From assembly GCF_014195445.1 (NCBI RefSeq), contig NZ_JACIBT010000002.1:1-64000 (forward strand): a stretch of 64,000 nucleotides of DNA, in the 5' to 3' direction. The notes beneath the pieces were generated by a model that was not told where the DNA came from, did not search any database, and saw only the letters and a program-made list of their open reading frames with translations. Source of the DNA: Garicola koreensis. Its GTDB lineage: Bacteria; Actinomycetota; Actinomycetes; Actinomycetales; Micrococcaceae. Every line of letters begins with the position of its first letter. Position 1 is the first letter of the stretch. A program made the translations under genes and the position numbers. Shown piece by piece: positions 55,747 through 64,000 of the stretch.

Positions 55747-56721
55747 GTGGATATCGACATGAGCGCGCTGCGCATGCTCGTCCAAGAGCGCGACATACCC
55801 CTCGAAAGACTGATGCCTGCTATTGAGCAGGCGCTCATCCTGGCCTACCGCAAGAGCCCTGGCGCCCTGCAGCAGGCTCGGGCTGAGATCGATGAGAAGA
55901 CCGGCCGGGTCAGCATCATGGCCAAGGAGCTGGATGAGACCGGTGCGGTCATCGGCGAGTTCGACGACACGCCGAAGGACTTCGGGCGGGTGGCCGCCTC
56001 AACGGCCCGGCAGGTGATCATGCAGCGCATCCGCGACGCTGAGGACGACGCCGTCATCGGAGAGTTCAAGTCCAAAGAGGGTGAACTGATCTCCGGCATC
56101 GTCCAGCAGGGGCGCCACCCACACACGGTCAACGTGGACATCGGCGGGGTCGAAGCTGACCTGCCGGCGCAGGAGCACGTCCCCGGTGAGGTCTACACCC
56201 ACGGTTCTCGCCTGCGCGCCTTCGTGATCGACGTCCACCGCGGCTTCCGCGGCCCCTCCATCACGCTCTCACGCTCCCACCCGTCGCTGGTGAAGAAGCT
56301 CTTCGTCCATGAGGTCCCCGAGATTGCCGACGGCACGGTGGAGATCACCTCGGTGGCCAGGGAGGCCGGGCACCGCACCAAGATCGCAGTGAAGGCCCAC
56401 GAGCCGGGGATCAACGCCAAGGGTGCCTGCATCGGTGCGATGGGGGCGCGCGTGCGGGCCGTGATGACGGAGCTGAACGATGAGAAGATCGACATCATCA
56501 ACCACTCTGATGACCCGGCGGAGTTCATCGCCAACGCGCTCTCACCCTCCAAAGTCAGCTCCGTGGAGGTCCTGGACGAGGCCACCCGCTCCGCCCGCGC
56601 GGTGGTCCCGGAGAACCAGCTGTCACTGGCGATCGGCAAAGAGGGGCAGAACGCACGACTGGCCGCAAAGCTGACCGGATGGCGCATCGACATCATCTCC
56701 GATGCGAACCGGCCAGCTTGA
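55747..56721 (+). CDS. nusA: Transcription termination/antitermination factor NusA
   Basis: 324-aa RNA polymerase partner. The N-terminal domain starts MSALRMLVQERDIP, S1 and two KH domains follow (GACIGAMGARVRAVMTEL, LSLAIGKEGQNARLAAKL), ending at IDIISDA, the shorter actinobacterial form without acidic repeats. GTG 55747 follows GGAGG at 6 bases; ATG 55759 is an alternative. ylxR begins 18 bp later. Confidence 0.96.
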   Translation: MDIDMSALRMLVQERDIPLERLMPAIEQALILAYRKSPGALQQARAEIDEKTGRVSIMAKELDETGAVIGEFDDTPKDFGRVAASTARQVIMQRIRDAEDDAVIGEFKSKEGELISGIVQQGRHPHTVNVDIGGVEADLPAQEHVPGEVYTHGSRLRAFVIDVHRGFRGPSITLSRSHPSLVKKLFVHEVPEIADGTVEITSVAREAGHRTKIAVKAHEPGINAKGACIGAMGARVRAVMTELNDEKIDIINHSDDPAEFIANALSPSKVSSVEVLDEATRSARAVVPENQLSLAIGKEGQNARLAAKLTGWRIDIISDANRPA

Positions 56722-56739
56722 CCTGACTGCTAGAATCGT

Positions 56740-57039
56740 ATGGTTGCCGTAAGGACCTGCATCGGCTGCCGCCGGCGGGCCGAACAGAACAGCGTTGTGA
56801 GGTTCGCCCTGGACCGCAGCCACAACCCTCCGCGCGTCCTAGTGGACGCAGACCGCCGGAAGCCCGGCCGCGGAGCCTGGCTGCACTGCAGGAGCGAATG
56901 CTTCCAGACCGCGCTGAAGCGTAGGGCCTTTCACCGGGCCTTCCGCCAGCAGGTCGACACATCGCACCTGACGTTTCACGACGTCGCACACATGTCCGGA
57001 TCAGACGAAAGCGGGTTGGAAGAGATGAACACCCGATGA
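56740..57039 (+). CDS. YlxR-family RNA-binding protein (RnpM-like)
   Basis: 99-aa protein encoded between nusA and infB. The CIGCRRRAEQ motif at residues 7-16 and the GRGAWLHC motif at 43-50 carry the conserved residues of YlxR, recently tied to RNase P in Bacillus. A basic surface suits RNA binding. It overlaps a TAGAAT sequence, so the gene could also have its own start site. The C-terminus is slightly longer than usual. Confidence 0.93.
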   Translation: MVAVRTCIGCRRRAEQNSVVRFALDRSHNPPRVLVDADRRKPGRGAWLHCRSECFQTALKRRAFHRAFRQQVDTSHLTFHDVAHMSGSDESGLEEMNTR

Positions 57040-57182
57040 GCACCGACGGATGAGCGCCCAGTGATGAGCACTTTTCATTCCGTCTCGGAACAGAACAGGC
57101 ACAACGGCCCTGTCCCGATGATCCGCTGACCTCGGCCCCGCTGAGCTCAGCGGGGATCGCGTGGGCCAGACAAAGGAGAACA

Positions 57183-59939
57183 GTGGCCAAGGCCCGCGTA
57201 CACGAGATTGCCAAAGAGCTGGGCATCACCTCCAAGGAGGCGCTCGGCAAACTTCAGGAACTGGGGGAGTTCGTCAAGTCCCCCTCATCAACCATTGAAC
57301 CACCGGTAGCGAAGAAGCTGCGCGCCTCCGTGCCGCAGCCGGAGAAGACCGAGGAGAAGGCGGAGGAGAAGACCGCCCCCGCCGCATCGGCTTCGCCCAA
57401 GCCGGCACCCAAACCTGCGCCCAAGCAGACCAAGGACGAGGCGCCTGCCGCCGATGCCTCGGCATCTGAGACCTCGGCAGCCCAGACACAGAAGCCCGAG
57501 ACGCAGCAGCCACAACAGAAGCCTGCCGCGCAGGCCGACCAGGCGCCGCAGTCAGAGGCGCCGCAGGATGCCGCCGCGGACGAGGCGCCCAAGACTTCGG
57601 GCTCCGCGCCGCGCCCAGGTCCGAAGCCGGGGCCGAAGCCCGCTCCGAAACCGGCGCAGAGGACCTCCATCGGCAACAACCCCTTCGGCATCTCCCAGGA
57701 GCGGCCCGCGCCCCGACCCGGCGGCCCGCGCCCCGGAGCTCCGCGGCCAGGTGCCCCGCGTCCGGGCAACAACCCCTATGCCGCAAAGCAGGGCATGCGG
57801 CCCGCCGACCGCGGCGGCGCACCACGGCCGGGCCAGCGTCCCGGCGGCGCGCGTCCCGGAGGGTCAGAAGGACGTCCCGGACCGCGTCCGGGCGCTCCCA
57901 AGCCCTCCATGATGCCCGGCCAGGCACCGCCGCCATCGGCTCCCGGACGTGGGGGTCCACCCAGCGGCGGCCCACCGCGGGGACGCGGCGGACGTGGACG
58001 CGGTGGAGCCGCCGGTGCTTTCGGCCGTGGCGGCTCCAGGTCCAAGACCCGCAAGTCCAAGCGCGCAAAGCGTCAGGAGCTGGAGCAGAAGCACACCCGT
58101 GAGATCGGCGGAGTGCGCGTACCCAAGGGTGATGGCAGCACTGTCATTCAGCTGCGCCGCGGCTCCTCCCTGGGCGACTTTGCCGAGAAGATCAACGCCG
58201 AACCGGCCGCGCTGATCAGCGTGATGATGAAGCTCGGTGAGATGGCCACGGCCAACCAGTCACTGGATGAGGAAACATTCCAGCTGCTGGGCGAAGAGCT
58301 CGGATACAAGATCCAGATCGTGTCGCCGGAGGACGAGGACCGCGAGCTGCTGGAATCCTTCGACATCAACCTGGAGGACGAGGAGGCTGCCGAGGCCGAC
58401 GAGGACCTTCACCCCCGTGCTCCGGTGGTCACCGTCATGGGCCATGTCGATCACGGTAAGACCCGACTGCTGGACGCCGTGCGCTCCTCCGAGGTCACCG
58501 AGGGTGAGGCCGGAGGCATCACCCAGCACATCGGCGCCTACCAGGTCAGAGTCCCGCACGAGGGTACTGACCGGGCGCTGACCTTCATCGACACCCCCGG
58601 TCACGAGGCGTTCACCGCCATGCGTGCTCGTGGCGCGAAGGTCACCGACATCGCCGTGCTGGTGGTGGCTGCCGACGACGGCGTCATGCCGCAGACCGTG
58701 GAGGCGCTCAACCACGCCAAAGCGGCCAACGTGCCCGTCGTCGTCGCCGTCAACAAGGTCGATAAGGACACCGCCGCCCCGGACAAGATCCGCGGCCAGC
58801 TCACCGAGTACGAGCTGATCCCCGAGGAGTACGGCGGCGACACGATGTTCGTCGACGTCTCGGCGCGGCAGAACCTGAACATCGATGAGCTGCTGGAGGC
58901 AGTGCTGCTGACCTCCGACGCCGCCCTGGAGCTGCGGGCCAACCCTGAGAAGAAGGCCCGCGGCGTAGCCATCGAGGCCAACCTCGACAAGGGACGCGGC
59001 CCGGTGGCCACCGTGCTGGTCCAGAGCGGCACCCTGCACGTGGGCGACAATATTGTTGCCGGTACAGCCCACGGCCGTGTGCGTGCCATGTTCGATGAGA
59101 ACGGTGCGACCGTCACCGCGGCCGAGCCCTCCCGTCCGGTCCAGGTGCTGGGTCTCTCCTCGGTGCCCGGCGCCGGCGACGGCTTCCTGGTCACCGGTGA
59201 TGAGCGGACCGCCCGCCAGATCGCTGAGAAGCGTGAGGCGGTGGAGCGCAACGCCATGCTGGCCAAGCGGCGTAAGCGCATCACCCTGGAGGACTTCGAC
59301 CAGGCGGTGGCCGAGGGCAAGATCGATACGCTGAACCTGATCCTCAAGGGCGACGTCGCCGGTGCCGTGGAGGCACTGGAGGATGCGCTGCTGAAGATCG
59401 ATGTCGGCGAGGAGGTTCAGCTGCGGGTCATTCACCGCGGCGTGGGCGCGATCACCCAGAACGACGTGAACCTGGCCACCGTGGACAATGCGGTGATCAT
59501 CGGCTTCAACGTCCGCCCGGCAGAGCGGGTGACCGACCTGGCCGAGCGCGAGGGCGTCGACATGCGCTTCTACTCGGTCATCTACGCAGCCATCGATGAC
59601 ATCGAGGCCGCACTGAAGGGCATGCTGAAGCCGGAGTACGAAGAGGCCGCACTGGGCAGCGCGGAGGTCCGCGAGGTCTTCCGCTCCTCCAAGTTCGGCA
59701 ACATTGCCGGCTCGATCGTCCGCTCAGGCACCATCCGCCGCAACACCAAGGCACGTCTGGTGCGTGAGGGTGCTGTGGTCAGCGATAAGCTCACCATCGA
59801 GTCGCTGAAGCGCTTCAAGGATGACGCCACCGAAGTCCGTGACGGATTCGAGTGCGGCATCGGCCTGGGCTCCTTCAACAACATCCGCGAAGGCGACATC
59901 ATCGAAACCTGGGAGATGCGCGAGATCCCGCGCACCTGA
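57183..59939 (+). CDS. infB: Translation initiation factor IF-2
   Basis: 918-aa GTPase that places initiator tRNA on the 30S subunit. Residues about 40-310 are a low-complexity Pro/Ala/Gly/Arg linker with many PRPG units, typical of actinobacterial IF-2. The G-domain has [12 protein letters not shown] (G1), DTPGHEAF (G3) and NKVDKD (G4), followed by domains II-IV. GTG start with AAAGGAG at 5 bases, after a 143-bp leader. A 74-bp palindromic element begins 18 bp after the stop. Confidence 0.98.
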   Translation: MAKARVHEIAKELGITSKEALGKLQELGEFVKSPSSTIEPPVAKKLRASVPQPEKTEEKAEEKTAPAASASPKPAPKPAPKQTKDEAPAADASASETSAAQTQKPETQQPQQKPAAQADQAPQSEAPQDAAADEAPKTSGSAPRPGPKPGPKPAPKPAQRTSIGNNPFGISQERPAPRPGGPRPGAPRPGAPRPGNNPYAAKQGMRPADRGGAPRPGQRPGGARPGGSEGRPGPRPGAPKPSMMPGQAPPPSAPGRGGPPSGGPPRGRGGRGRGGAAGAFGRGGSRSKTRKSKRAKRQELEQKHTREIGGVRVPKGDGSTVIQLRRGSSLGDFAEKINAEPAALISVMMKLGEMATANQSLDEETFQLLGEELGYKIQIVSPEDEDRELLESFDINLEDEEAAEADEDLHPRAPVVTVMGHVDHGKTRLLDAVRSSEVTEGEAGGITQHIGAYQVRVPHEGTDRALTFIDTPGHEAFTAMRARGAKVTDIAVLVVAADDGVMPQTVEALNHAKAANVPVVVAVNKVDKDTAAPDKIRGQLTEYELIPEEYGGDTMFVDVSARQNLNIDELLEAVLLTSDAALELRANPEKKARGVAIEANLDKGRGPVATVLVQSGTLHVGDNIVAGTAHGRVRAMFDENGATVTAAEPSRPVQVLGLSSVPGAGDGFLVTGDERTARQIAEKREAVERNAMLAKRRKRITLEDFDQAVAEGKIDTLNLILKGDVAGAVEALEDALLKIDVGEEVQLRVIHRGVGAITQNDVNLATVDNAVIIGFNVRPAERVTDLAEREGVDMRFYSVIYAAIDDIEAALKGMLKPEYEEAALGSAEVREVFRSSKFGNIAGSIVRSGTIRRNTKARLVREGAVVSDKLTIESLKRFKDDATEVRDGFECGIGLGSFNNIREGDIIETWEMREIPRT

Positions 59940-59957
59940 TGGCACCGCCCCCCATTG

Positions 59958-60031
59958 CGTTCGGTCACGCAGGCTGACTGCATCTGCGGCCCTTTTGGGC
60001 CGCAAACGATGTCAGACTGCGTGACCGAACG
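59958..60031. repeat. 74-bp palindromic element, copy C
   Basis: It has the same 14-bp terminal inverted repeats (CGTTCGGTCACGCA) and 74-bp length as copies A and B. Its interior holds a second GCGGCCC/GGGCCGC hairpin with a TTTT loop. It lies between infB and rbfA. Confidence 0.85.
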
Positions 60032-60100
60032 GGGGTGGGACGGAACCCGATCCGCAGGCTCAGCTAGGCTGAGCACAGATGCTTTTGAAGGGAACACATC

Positions 60101-60571
60101 ATGGCTGACCCCGCCCGCGCCGCACGGCTGGCCTCACGGGTAAAGGTGATCATCGCCGAGGCGCTGCGCCGCAGCGTCAAGGATGAGCGCGCTGAAATGA
60201 TCACCGTCACCGATGCCCGCGTCACCAATGATCTGCAGCACGCCACGATCTACTACACGGTGCTTGCCCCGGACGAGGAGACCAAGGCCGGGGTCGAGCA
60301 GCTGCTGGCCGCCAACCAGGGCAGGCTGCGCGGTGCGCTGGGACGGCAGCTGAGCATCCGGCTGACCCCCACCCTGGAGTTCGTCGCCGATGAGATCCCG
60401 GAGTCGGCGGCCCACTTGGAGGACCTGCTGCGCAAGGCCCGCGAGCAGGACGAAGCCGTCGCCGCCAAGCGCGAAGGTGCCAAACCGGTGGTCGAATCGC
60501 CCTACCGGACTGACGCCGAGGCTGGCGAAGCCAATGCCGCCGGCGATCGGCCAGGCACCGAAGACAGTTAG
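60101..60571 (+). CDS. rbfA: 30S ribosome-binding factor RbfA
   Basis: 156-aa cold-shock and 16S-maturation factor with a KH-like fold. MADPARAARLASRVKVIIAE, the ITVTDARVTNDLQHATIYYT block and LRIRLTPTLEFVAD match. The C-terminal 40 residues are an acidic extension. It lies downstream of infB, separated by palindromic element C. Confidence 0.95.
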   Translation: MADPARAARLASRVKVIIAEALRRSVKDERAEMITVTDARVTNDLQHATIYYTVLAPDEETKAGVEQLLAANQGRLRGALGRQLSIRLTPTLEFVADEIPESAAHLEDLLRKAREQDEAVAAKREGAKPVVESPYRTDAEAGEANAAGDRPGTEDS

Positions 60572-60592
60572 CGCATCCGGAGCAGAGCACCC

Positions 60593-61627
60593 ATGGGAAA
60601 ACGGCAGCGGCCGGAAGAGATCGAAGTCGGATCCGGCATCGTCCTGGTGGACAAGCCGGCCGGCTGGACCAGCCACGACGTCGTCGGGCGCATCCGTAAG
60701 CTGGCCGGAACCCGAAAAGTCGGCCACGCCGGCACCCTGGACCCTGCGGCCACCGGTGTGCTGGTGGTGGGCATCAACCGTGCCACCCGGCTGCTGACCC
60801 ACATCGTGGGGGTGGACAAGACCTACACCGCCACCATCCGGCTGGGTGAGGCCACCACCACCGACGACGCCGAGGGCGAAGTCACCGCCACCCGCTTCGC
60901 CAACGCCGTCACCACCGAGGCCGTCGCCGAGGCGGTGCAGCGGCTGACCGGTGAGATCATGCAGATCCCCAGCAGCGTCAGCGCGATCAAAGTCGATGGT
61001 CGCCGCGCCTACGACCGAGTCCGGCAGGGTGAGGACGTGGAGCTCGATGCCCGGCCGGTCACCGTCTCCCGCTTCGAGGTTCATCAGATTCGCCGGGTCG
61101 ACGGCGGCAAACTGGTCGACCTCGACGTCGAAGTCCGCGTCTCCTCCGGCACCTACGTGCGCGCGCTGGCCCGCGATCTGGGGGACCTGCTGGGCACCGG
61201 GGCCCACCTGACCGCGCTGCGCCGCACAGCGGTGGGCCCCTACACCCAGGACCAGTGCCTGCGGCTTGAGGAGCTGGGCAGCGTCAACGACGATGGCGAC
61301 TTCGGCTACATCGGCCTGGCCGAGGCCGCGGCACAGCTGTTCCCCGCTCGCCGGCTCACCGCCGAGGAGGCCGAACACCTGCGCCACGGTCGGCGGATCA
61401 CCGCCAGCGGCACCGCAGAGGTCACCGTCCCCGACGGCGGGCCTGACCTGATCAGCCCGCAGCGTGAACAGCTGACGGCGGCCTTCGCCCCGGACGGGGA
61501 ACTGATTGCCCTGCTGCGCGACATCCCGGCCAAGCCCGGGGCGTCGTCGTCGCCGGATGCCGCCGAAGCAGCGGTCGCCGGACCAGCGGTGCTGCAGGCC
61601 AAACCAGAGTTGGTCTTCGCCCAGTGA
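60593..61627 (+). CDS. truB: tRNA pseudouridine(55) synthase TruB
   Basis: Makes pseudouridine 55 in the T-loop of most tRNAs. The 344-aa protein has GIVLVDKPAGWTSHDVV, the catalytic GHAGTLDPAATGVL with its Asp, and VSSGTYVRALARDLG, plus a C-terminal PUA-like part. A 21-bp gap separates it from rbfA, and the next gene starts at a GTG overlapping its stop by 4 bp. Confidence 0.97.
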   Translation: MGKRQRPEEIEVGSGIVLVDKPAGWTSHDVVGRIRKLAGTRKVGHAGTLDPAATGVLVVGINRATRLLTHIVGVDKTYTATIRLGEATTTDDAEGEVTATRFANAVTTEAVAEAVQRLTGEIMQIPSSVSAIKVDGRRAYDRVRQGEDVELDARPVTVSRFEVHQIRRVDGGKLVDLDVEVRVSSGTYVRALARDLGDLLGTGAHLTALRRTAVGPYTQDQCLRLEELGSVNDDGDFGYIGLAEAAAQLFPARRLTAEEAEHLRHGRRITASGTAEVTVPDGGPDLISPQREQLTAAFAPDGELIALLRDIPAKPGASSSPDAAEAAVAGPAVLQAKPELVFAQ

Positions 61628-61989
61628 GCGCAATGTTCCTGGTCGGCACAGTCATCTGTGCCCTGTCGGTGCTGATCTGCTGGACCATGACCGCAGTGCG
61701 CACCCACCCGGCAGACTCGGCAATCATCAGCCTGGCCGCCATCGAGCTCTACCTGGTGGTCTATGCCGTCTACGCCGGGATCCGCCAAGCGATGGGGGAG
61801 CCGGTCGCTGGTCCGGTATGGGAGTTCTGGGGCTACATCCTCACCGCTCTGCTGCTGCCGGTGGGCGTGTTCATCTGGGCGGTGATCGATAAGACCCGCT
61901 GGTCGAACCTGGTGATGAGCTTCGTGGGTCTTGTGGTGTTCGTCATGGTCTACCGTTTGGAGGAGATTTGGTGGGGCAGCGCGCTGTGA
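61624..61989 (+). CDS. Small membrane protein, truB-ribF region
   Basis: 121 aa. Three to four helices (about 5-24, 35-55, 68-87, 92-112) with short loops; I do not recognise a domain. GTG 61624 overlaps the truB stop; ATG 61633 is an alternative. It overlaps the next gene's start and is likely co-transcribed with it. Confidence 0.75.
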   Translation: MSAMFLVGTVICALSVLICWTMTAVRTHPADSAIISLAAIELYLVVYAVYAGIRQAMGEPVAGPVWEFWGYILTALLLPVGVFIWAVIDKTRWSNLVMSFVGLVVFVMVYRLEEIWWGSAL

Positions 61990-62465
61990 ATGCTGAAAAT
62001 GTGAGTGCTGGGGACACCGGTGCTGAGGAGTCCGCCGCAGCCGGGGCGACCCCGCGCAACCGTGGGGTGGGGATGCTGATCATCACCGCCTACGGCATCT
62101 TCGCCGTCAGCTCCTTCGCCCGGGCCTTCTACCAGATCGTGCCGTTCCCGGACGAGGAGAAGGTGCAGTTTCCCGACGCGCCACTGGCGCTGAGCCTCTC
62201 CGCGTTCGCCGCCGCGGTCTACATCGTGGCGACCGTGGCGCTGGCCCGCAGTTCGGCCCAGGCGTGGAGAGTTGCGCTGGCCGCTGTGCTGATGGAGCTG
62301 ACGGGGGTTATCGCCGTCGGGCTCTGGTCTGTGGTCCAGCCTGAGATGTTCGAAGTCGCCACCGTCTGGGGTGAGTTTGGGCGCGACTACGGTTGGGTTC
62401 CGCTGCTGCTTCCGCTGGTGGGACTGTTCTGGCTGCTGAAGCATCGGCCCCGGTCCCAGGCGTAG
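61971..62465 (+). CDS. Small membrane protein, truB-ribF region
   Basis: 164 aa. A polar N-terminus (about 1-30) is followed by four helices up to residue 160. The GTG at 61971 has GGAGGAG at 5 bases and begins inside the previous gene; a later GTG (61986) is possible. Unrecognised, perhaps a partner of the preceding protein. Confidence 0.72.
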   Translation: MGQRAVNAENVSAGDTGAEESAAAGATPRNRGVGMLIITAYGIFAVSSFARAFYQIVPFPDEEKVQFPDAPLALSLSAFAAAVYIVATVALARSSAQAWRVALAAVLMELTGVIAVGLWSVVQPEMFEVATVWGEFGRDYGWVPLLLPLVGLFWLLKHRPRSQA

Positions 62466-62468
62466 GAT
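62463..62468 (+). promoter_or_regulatory. -10 element of ribF
   Basis: TAGGAT ends 7 bp before GTG 62476, suggesting a leaderless ribF message. Confidence 0.4.
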
Positions 62469-62475
62469 AGACCGC

Positions 62476-63474
62476 GTGCAGATTTACCACGGGCTCGACG
62501 AAGTCCCCGCCGACCTGGGGACCACTGCCGTGACCATCGGCAACTTCGACGGCGTCCACCTCGGACACCAACACGTGCTGGAGCAGGTGATCGACCAGGC
62601 CCAGCGCCGCAGCGCGCGCACAGTGGCGGTCACCTTTGATCCGCACCCGGCGTTCATCCACCGCCCGGAAGCCACCCCAGACCTGCTGACTGGCACCTCG
62701 GAGAAGCTGGCCCGCCTGCAGGCCGCAGGGCTCGACGCCGCCCTGGTGCTGCAGTACACTCCACAGCTGGCCGCCCATACGGCTGAGGATTTCGTCCGGA
62801 CCTTCTTCGTGCAGGCGTTGAATCCGGCAGTGGTCGTGGTCGGCTACGACGTGCGCTTCGGTCGGGACAACGCAGGAAACTTCAACACGCTGATGGCCCT
62901 GGGCCAGCAGTACGGCTTCGACGTCGTCGGAGTGGACGACTACGGCATTCCGGGGCCCGACCAGCACCGATTGGGCACCCGCTGCTCTTCCACCGCCATC
63001 CGCGGTGCGCTTCAGCACGGAGACGCAGCCATCGCTGCCGAGATGCTGGGGCGGCCCCACTCAGTGGTCGGTGAGGTGGTCCACGGTGAGGCGCGCGGCC
63101 GTGCGCTGGGGTTCCCCACCGCCAACCTCGGTCAGGACTCCGAAGGTATGGTCCCCGCCGACGGGGTCTATGCCGGCTGGGTCACCGGGCCGGATCACCG
63201 GCGCTGGCCGGCCGCCGTCTCGGTCGGCTCCAATCCCACGTTCTACGGCGCCCAGCGGGTGGTGGAGGCCCACGTGATCGACCGGCCCGATGAGCAGGTG
63301 GAGGACTTCGACCTCTACGGCCAGCAGATGCGGGTGGAGTTCGTGCAGCGGCTGCGCGGCATGGTCGCCTACGAGGGCGTGGACAAGCTGGTGGCGCAGA
63401 TGCACCAGGACGTCGACGACGCCCGCAGCGTGCTCGCCGAAGCCCCGGCCGATGCGAACCGATCTGCGCCGTGA
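62476..63474 (+). CDS. ribF: Bifunctional riboflavin kinase/FMN adenylyltransferase
   Basis: 332-aa enzyme making FMN then FAD. The N-terminal adenylyltransferase part has VTIGNFDGVHLGHQ and the SSTAIRGALQHG motif; the C-terminal kinase has GRALGFPTANL and the metal-binding region YAGWV. GTG start. It precedes the methyltransferase gene, closing the nusA-infB-truB-ribF series. Confidence 0.96.
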   Translation: MQIYHGLDEVPADLGTTAVTIGNFDGVHLGHQHVLEQVIDQAQRRSARTVAVTFDPHPAFIHRPEATPDLLTGTSEKLARLQAAGLDAALVLQYTPQLAAHTAEDFVRTFFVQALNPAVVVVGYDVRFGRDNAGNFNTLMALGQQYGFDVVGVDDYGIPGPDQHRLGTRCSSTAIRGALQHGDAAIAAEMLGRPHSVVGEVVHGEARGRALGFPTANLGQDSEGMVPADGVYAGWVTGPDHRRWPAAVSVGSNPTFYGAQRVVEAHVIDRPDEQVEDFDLYGQQMRVEFVQRLRGMVAYEGVDKLVAQMHQDVDDARSVLAEAPADANRSAP

Positions 63475-63481
63475 GTCTGCG

Positions 63482-64000
63482 GTGACGGGGTCTGGGGTGC
63501 CTGGGGTAGGGGCGTCCGAGTCTGCGGCCACCAGAGCTGGGCCGAACCGGCCGAAGGCCCGCACGGATGCGGCTCCACTGATCACAGCAGAGCAGCGACG
63601 ACGCCGGCTGGGCGGGGCCTTCGCCCGGCAGCAGTCGCTGACCGAAGCCGAAGCCTACGACGCCGTCCGGCCGCACTACCCGCACCAGGCGGTGGCGCAG
63701 ATCCTGGCCCTGGCCGGTTCCCGCAGCAAGTGGGCGTTAAGTGCCGGAATATCCGAGACTGGTCGCTTCATTCCGGCACGAAACGCCCACTCTGGCGTGC
63801 CGGAGGTCGGCCGGGAGGCGGAGCCGAGCATTCCGACACAAATCCAGCAATCGATCAGTGGTGGGGCGCCCCGGGTGGTCGACCTGGGGGCCGGCACCGG
63901 GATCCTGAGCCGCCAGCTGCTTGCCGCGGGCGCGTCGGTGCACGCGGTGGAGCCCAGCGCCGCTATGACCGAGGTGCTCGCCCAGAGTGAGGTGCTGGCG
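63482..64000 (+). CDS. Class I SAM-dependent methyltransferase with in-frame repeat insertion (3' end outside window)
   Basis: The frame is open to the window edge (173 codons visible). RRRLGGAFARQQ and YDAVRPHYPHQA match the N-terminus of actinobacterial methyltransferases, and RVVDLGAGTGILSRQLLAAG is SAM motif I. Between them lies an extra stretch of about 50 residues, the first 21 of which are encoded by 63-bp element copy 3 (63729-63791). Start uncertain: GTG 63482, or ATG 63452 overlapping ribF; neither has a good Shine-Dalgarno. The substrate is unknown. Confidence 0.85.
   Translation, partial: MTGSGVPGVGASESAATRAGPNRPKARTDAAPLITAEQRRRRLGGAFARQQSLTEAEAYDAVRPHYPHQAVAQILALAGSRSKWALSAGISETGRFIPARNAHSGVPEVGREAEPSIPTQIQQSISGGAPRVVDLGAGTGILSRQLLAAGASVHAVEPSAAMTEVLAQSEVLA
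63729..63791. repeat. 63-bp palindromic element, copy 3 (inside coding sequence)
   Basis: The arms are 22 bp with two mismatches, left AGTGGGCGTTAAGTGCC..., right ...ACGAAACGCCCACT. The length is exactly 63 bp, i.e. 21 codons with no stop in the methyltransferase frame. Confidence 0.85.

Overview
This is a high-GC window that reads as an actinobacterial chromosome. Micrococcales is most likely, and a Micrococcaceae member (Nesterenkonia-like) is my best guess. The basis is the gene orders (rpsB-tsf-pyrH-frr-cdsA, dxr-rseP-ispG, rimP-nusA-ylxR-infB-rbfA-truB-ribF, fdxA-dapC), the succinylase DAP route, many GTG/TTG starts, putative leaderless starts and very acidic secreted proteins, which suggest salt adaptation. 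The taxon is inferred from style, not from a database search.

Layout. 1-8018: the end of one peptide ABC ATPase gene, an anchored protein of unknown function, then a complete dipeptide/oligopeptide ABC operon. 8080-13461: typA, a small membrane protein, fdxA-dapC and gltA. 13479-14739: a DUF559/AbiEi-like gene bracketed by two 74-bp palindromic elements. 14787-20271: an anchored protein, dapD, and a divergent TAXI-type TRAP transporter. 20317-25317: SDR, purU, tRNA-Asn, hsp20, a siderophore-interacting flavoprotein, a TM2 protein and a holin-family membrane protein. 25320-29880: CDP-alcohol phosphatidyltransferase, two GT4 glycosyltransferases, a dehydrogenase and a pterin synthase homologue. 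30008-33106: tRNA-Met followed by an accessory stretch in which a RelA/SpoT synthetase gene and a small partner lie between two direct copies of an M23 peptidase gene, one truncated.

33229-46156: the translation, phospholipid and isoprenoid block (rpsB, tsf, pyrH, frr, cdsA, DivIVA-like, then dxr, rseP, ispG), interrupted by a small regulatory/acessory run (DUF998, YciI/HxlR, Gfo/Idh/MocA, GNAT). 46206-53206: a GNAT gene, then a sigma factor, a membrane Ser/Thr kinase-like protein with an unusual catalytic loop, and a series of acidic lipoproteins and OmpA-domain proteins that look like one envelope-signalling locus. 53243-63474: proS and the nusA-infB operon through ribF. The window ends in a truncated methyltransferase gene.

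The most unusual content is a set of short palindromic elements of exactly conserved length: 74 bp (three copies), 63 bp (three copies) and 39 bp (two copies), plus single-copy hairpins of similar design. One 74-bp copy supplies the last codons of the DUF559 gene. One 63-bp copy lies in frame inside the methyltransferase coding sequence, adding 21 codons. No transposase is visible in the window. The sigma/kinase/OmpA locus and the RelA/SpoT module are the other candidates for undescribed biology.
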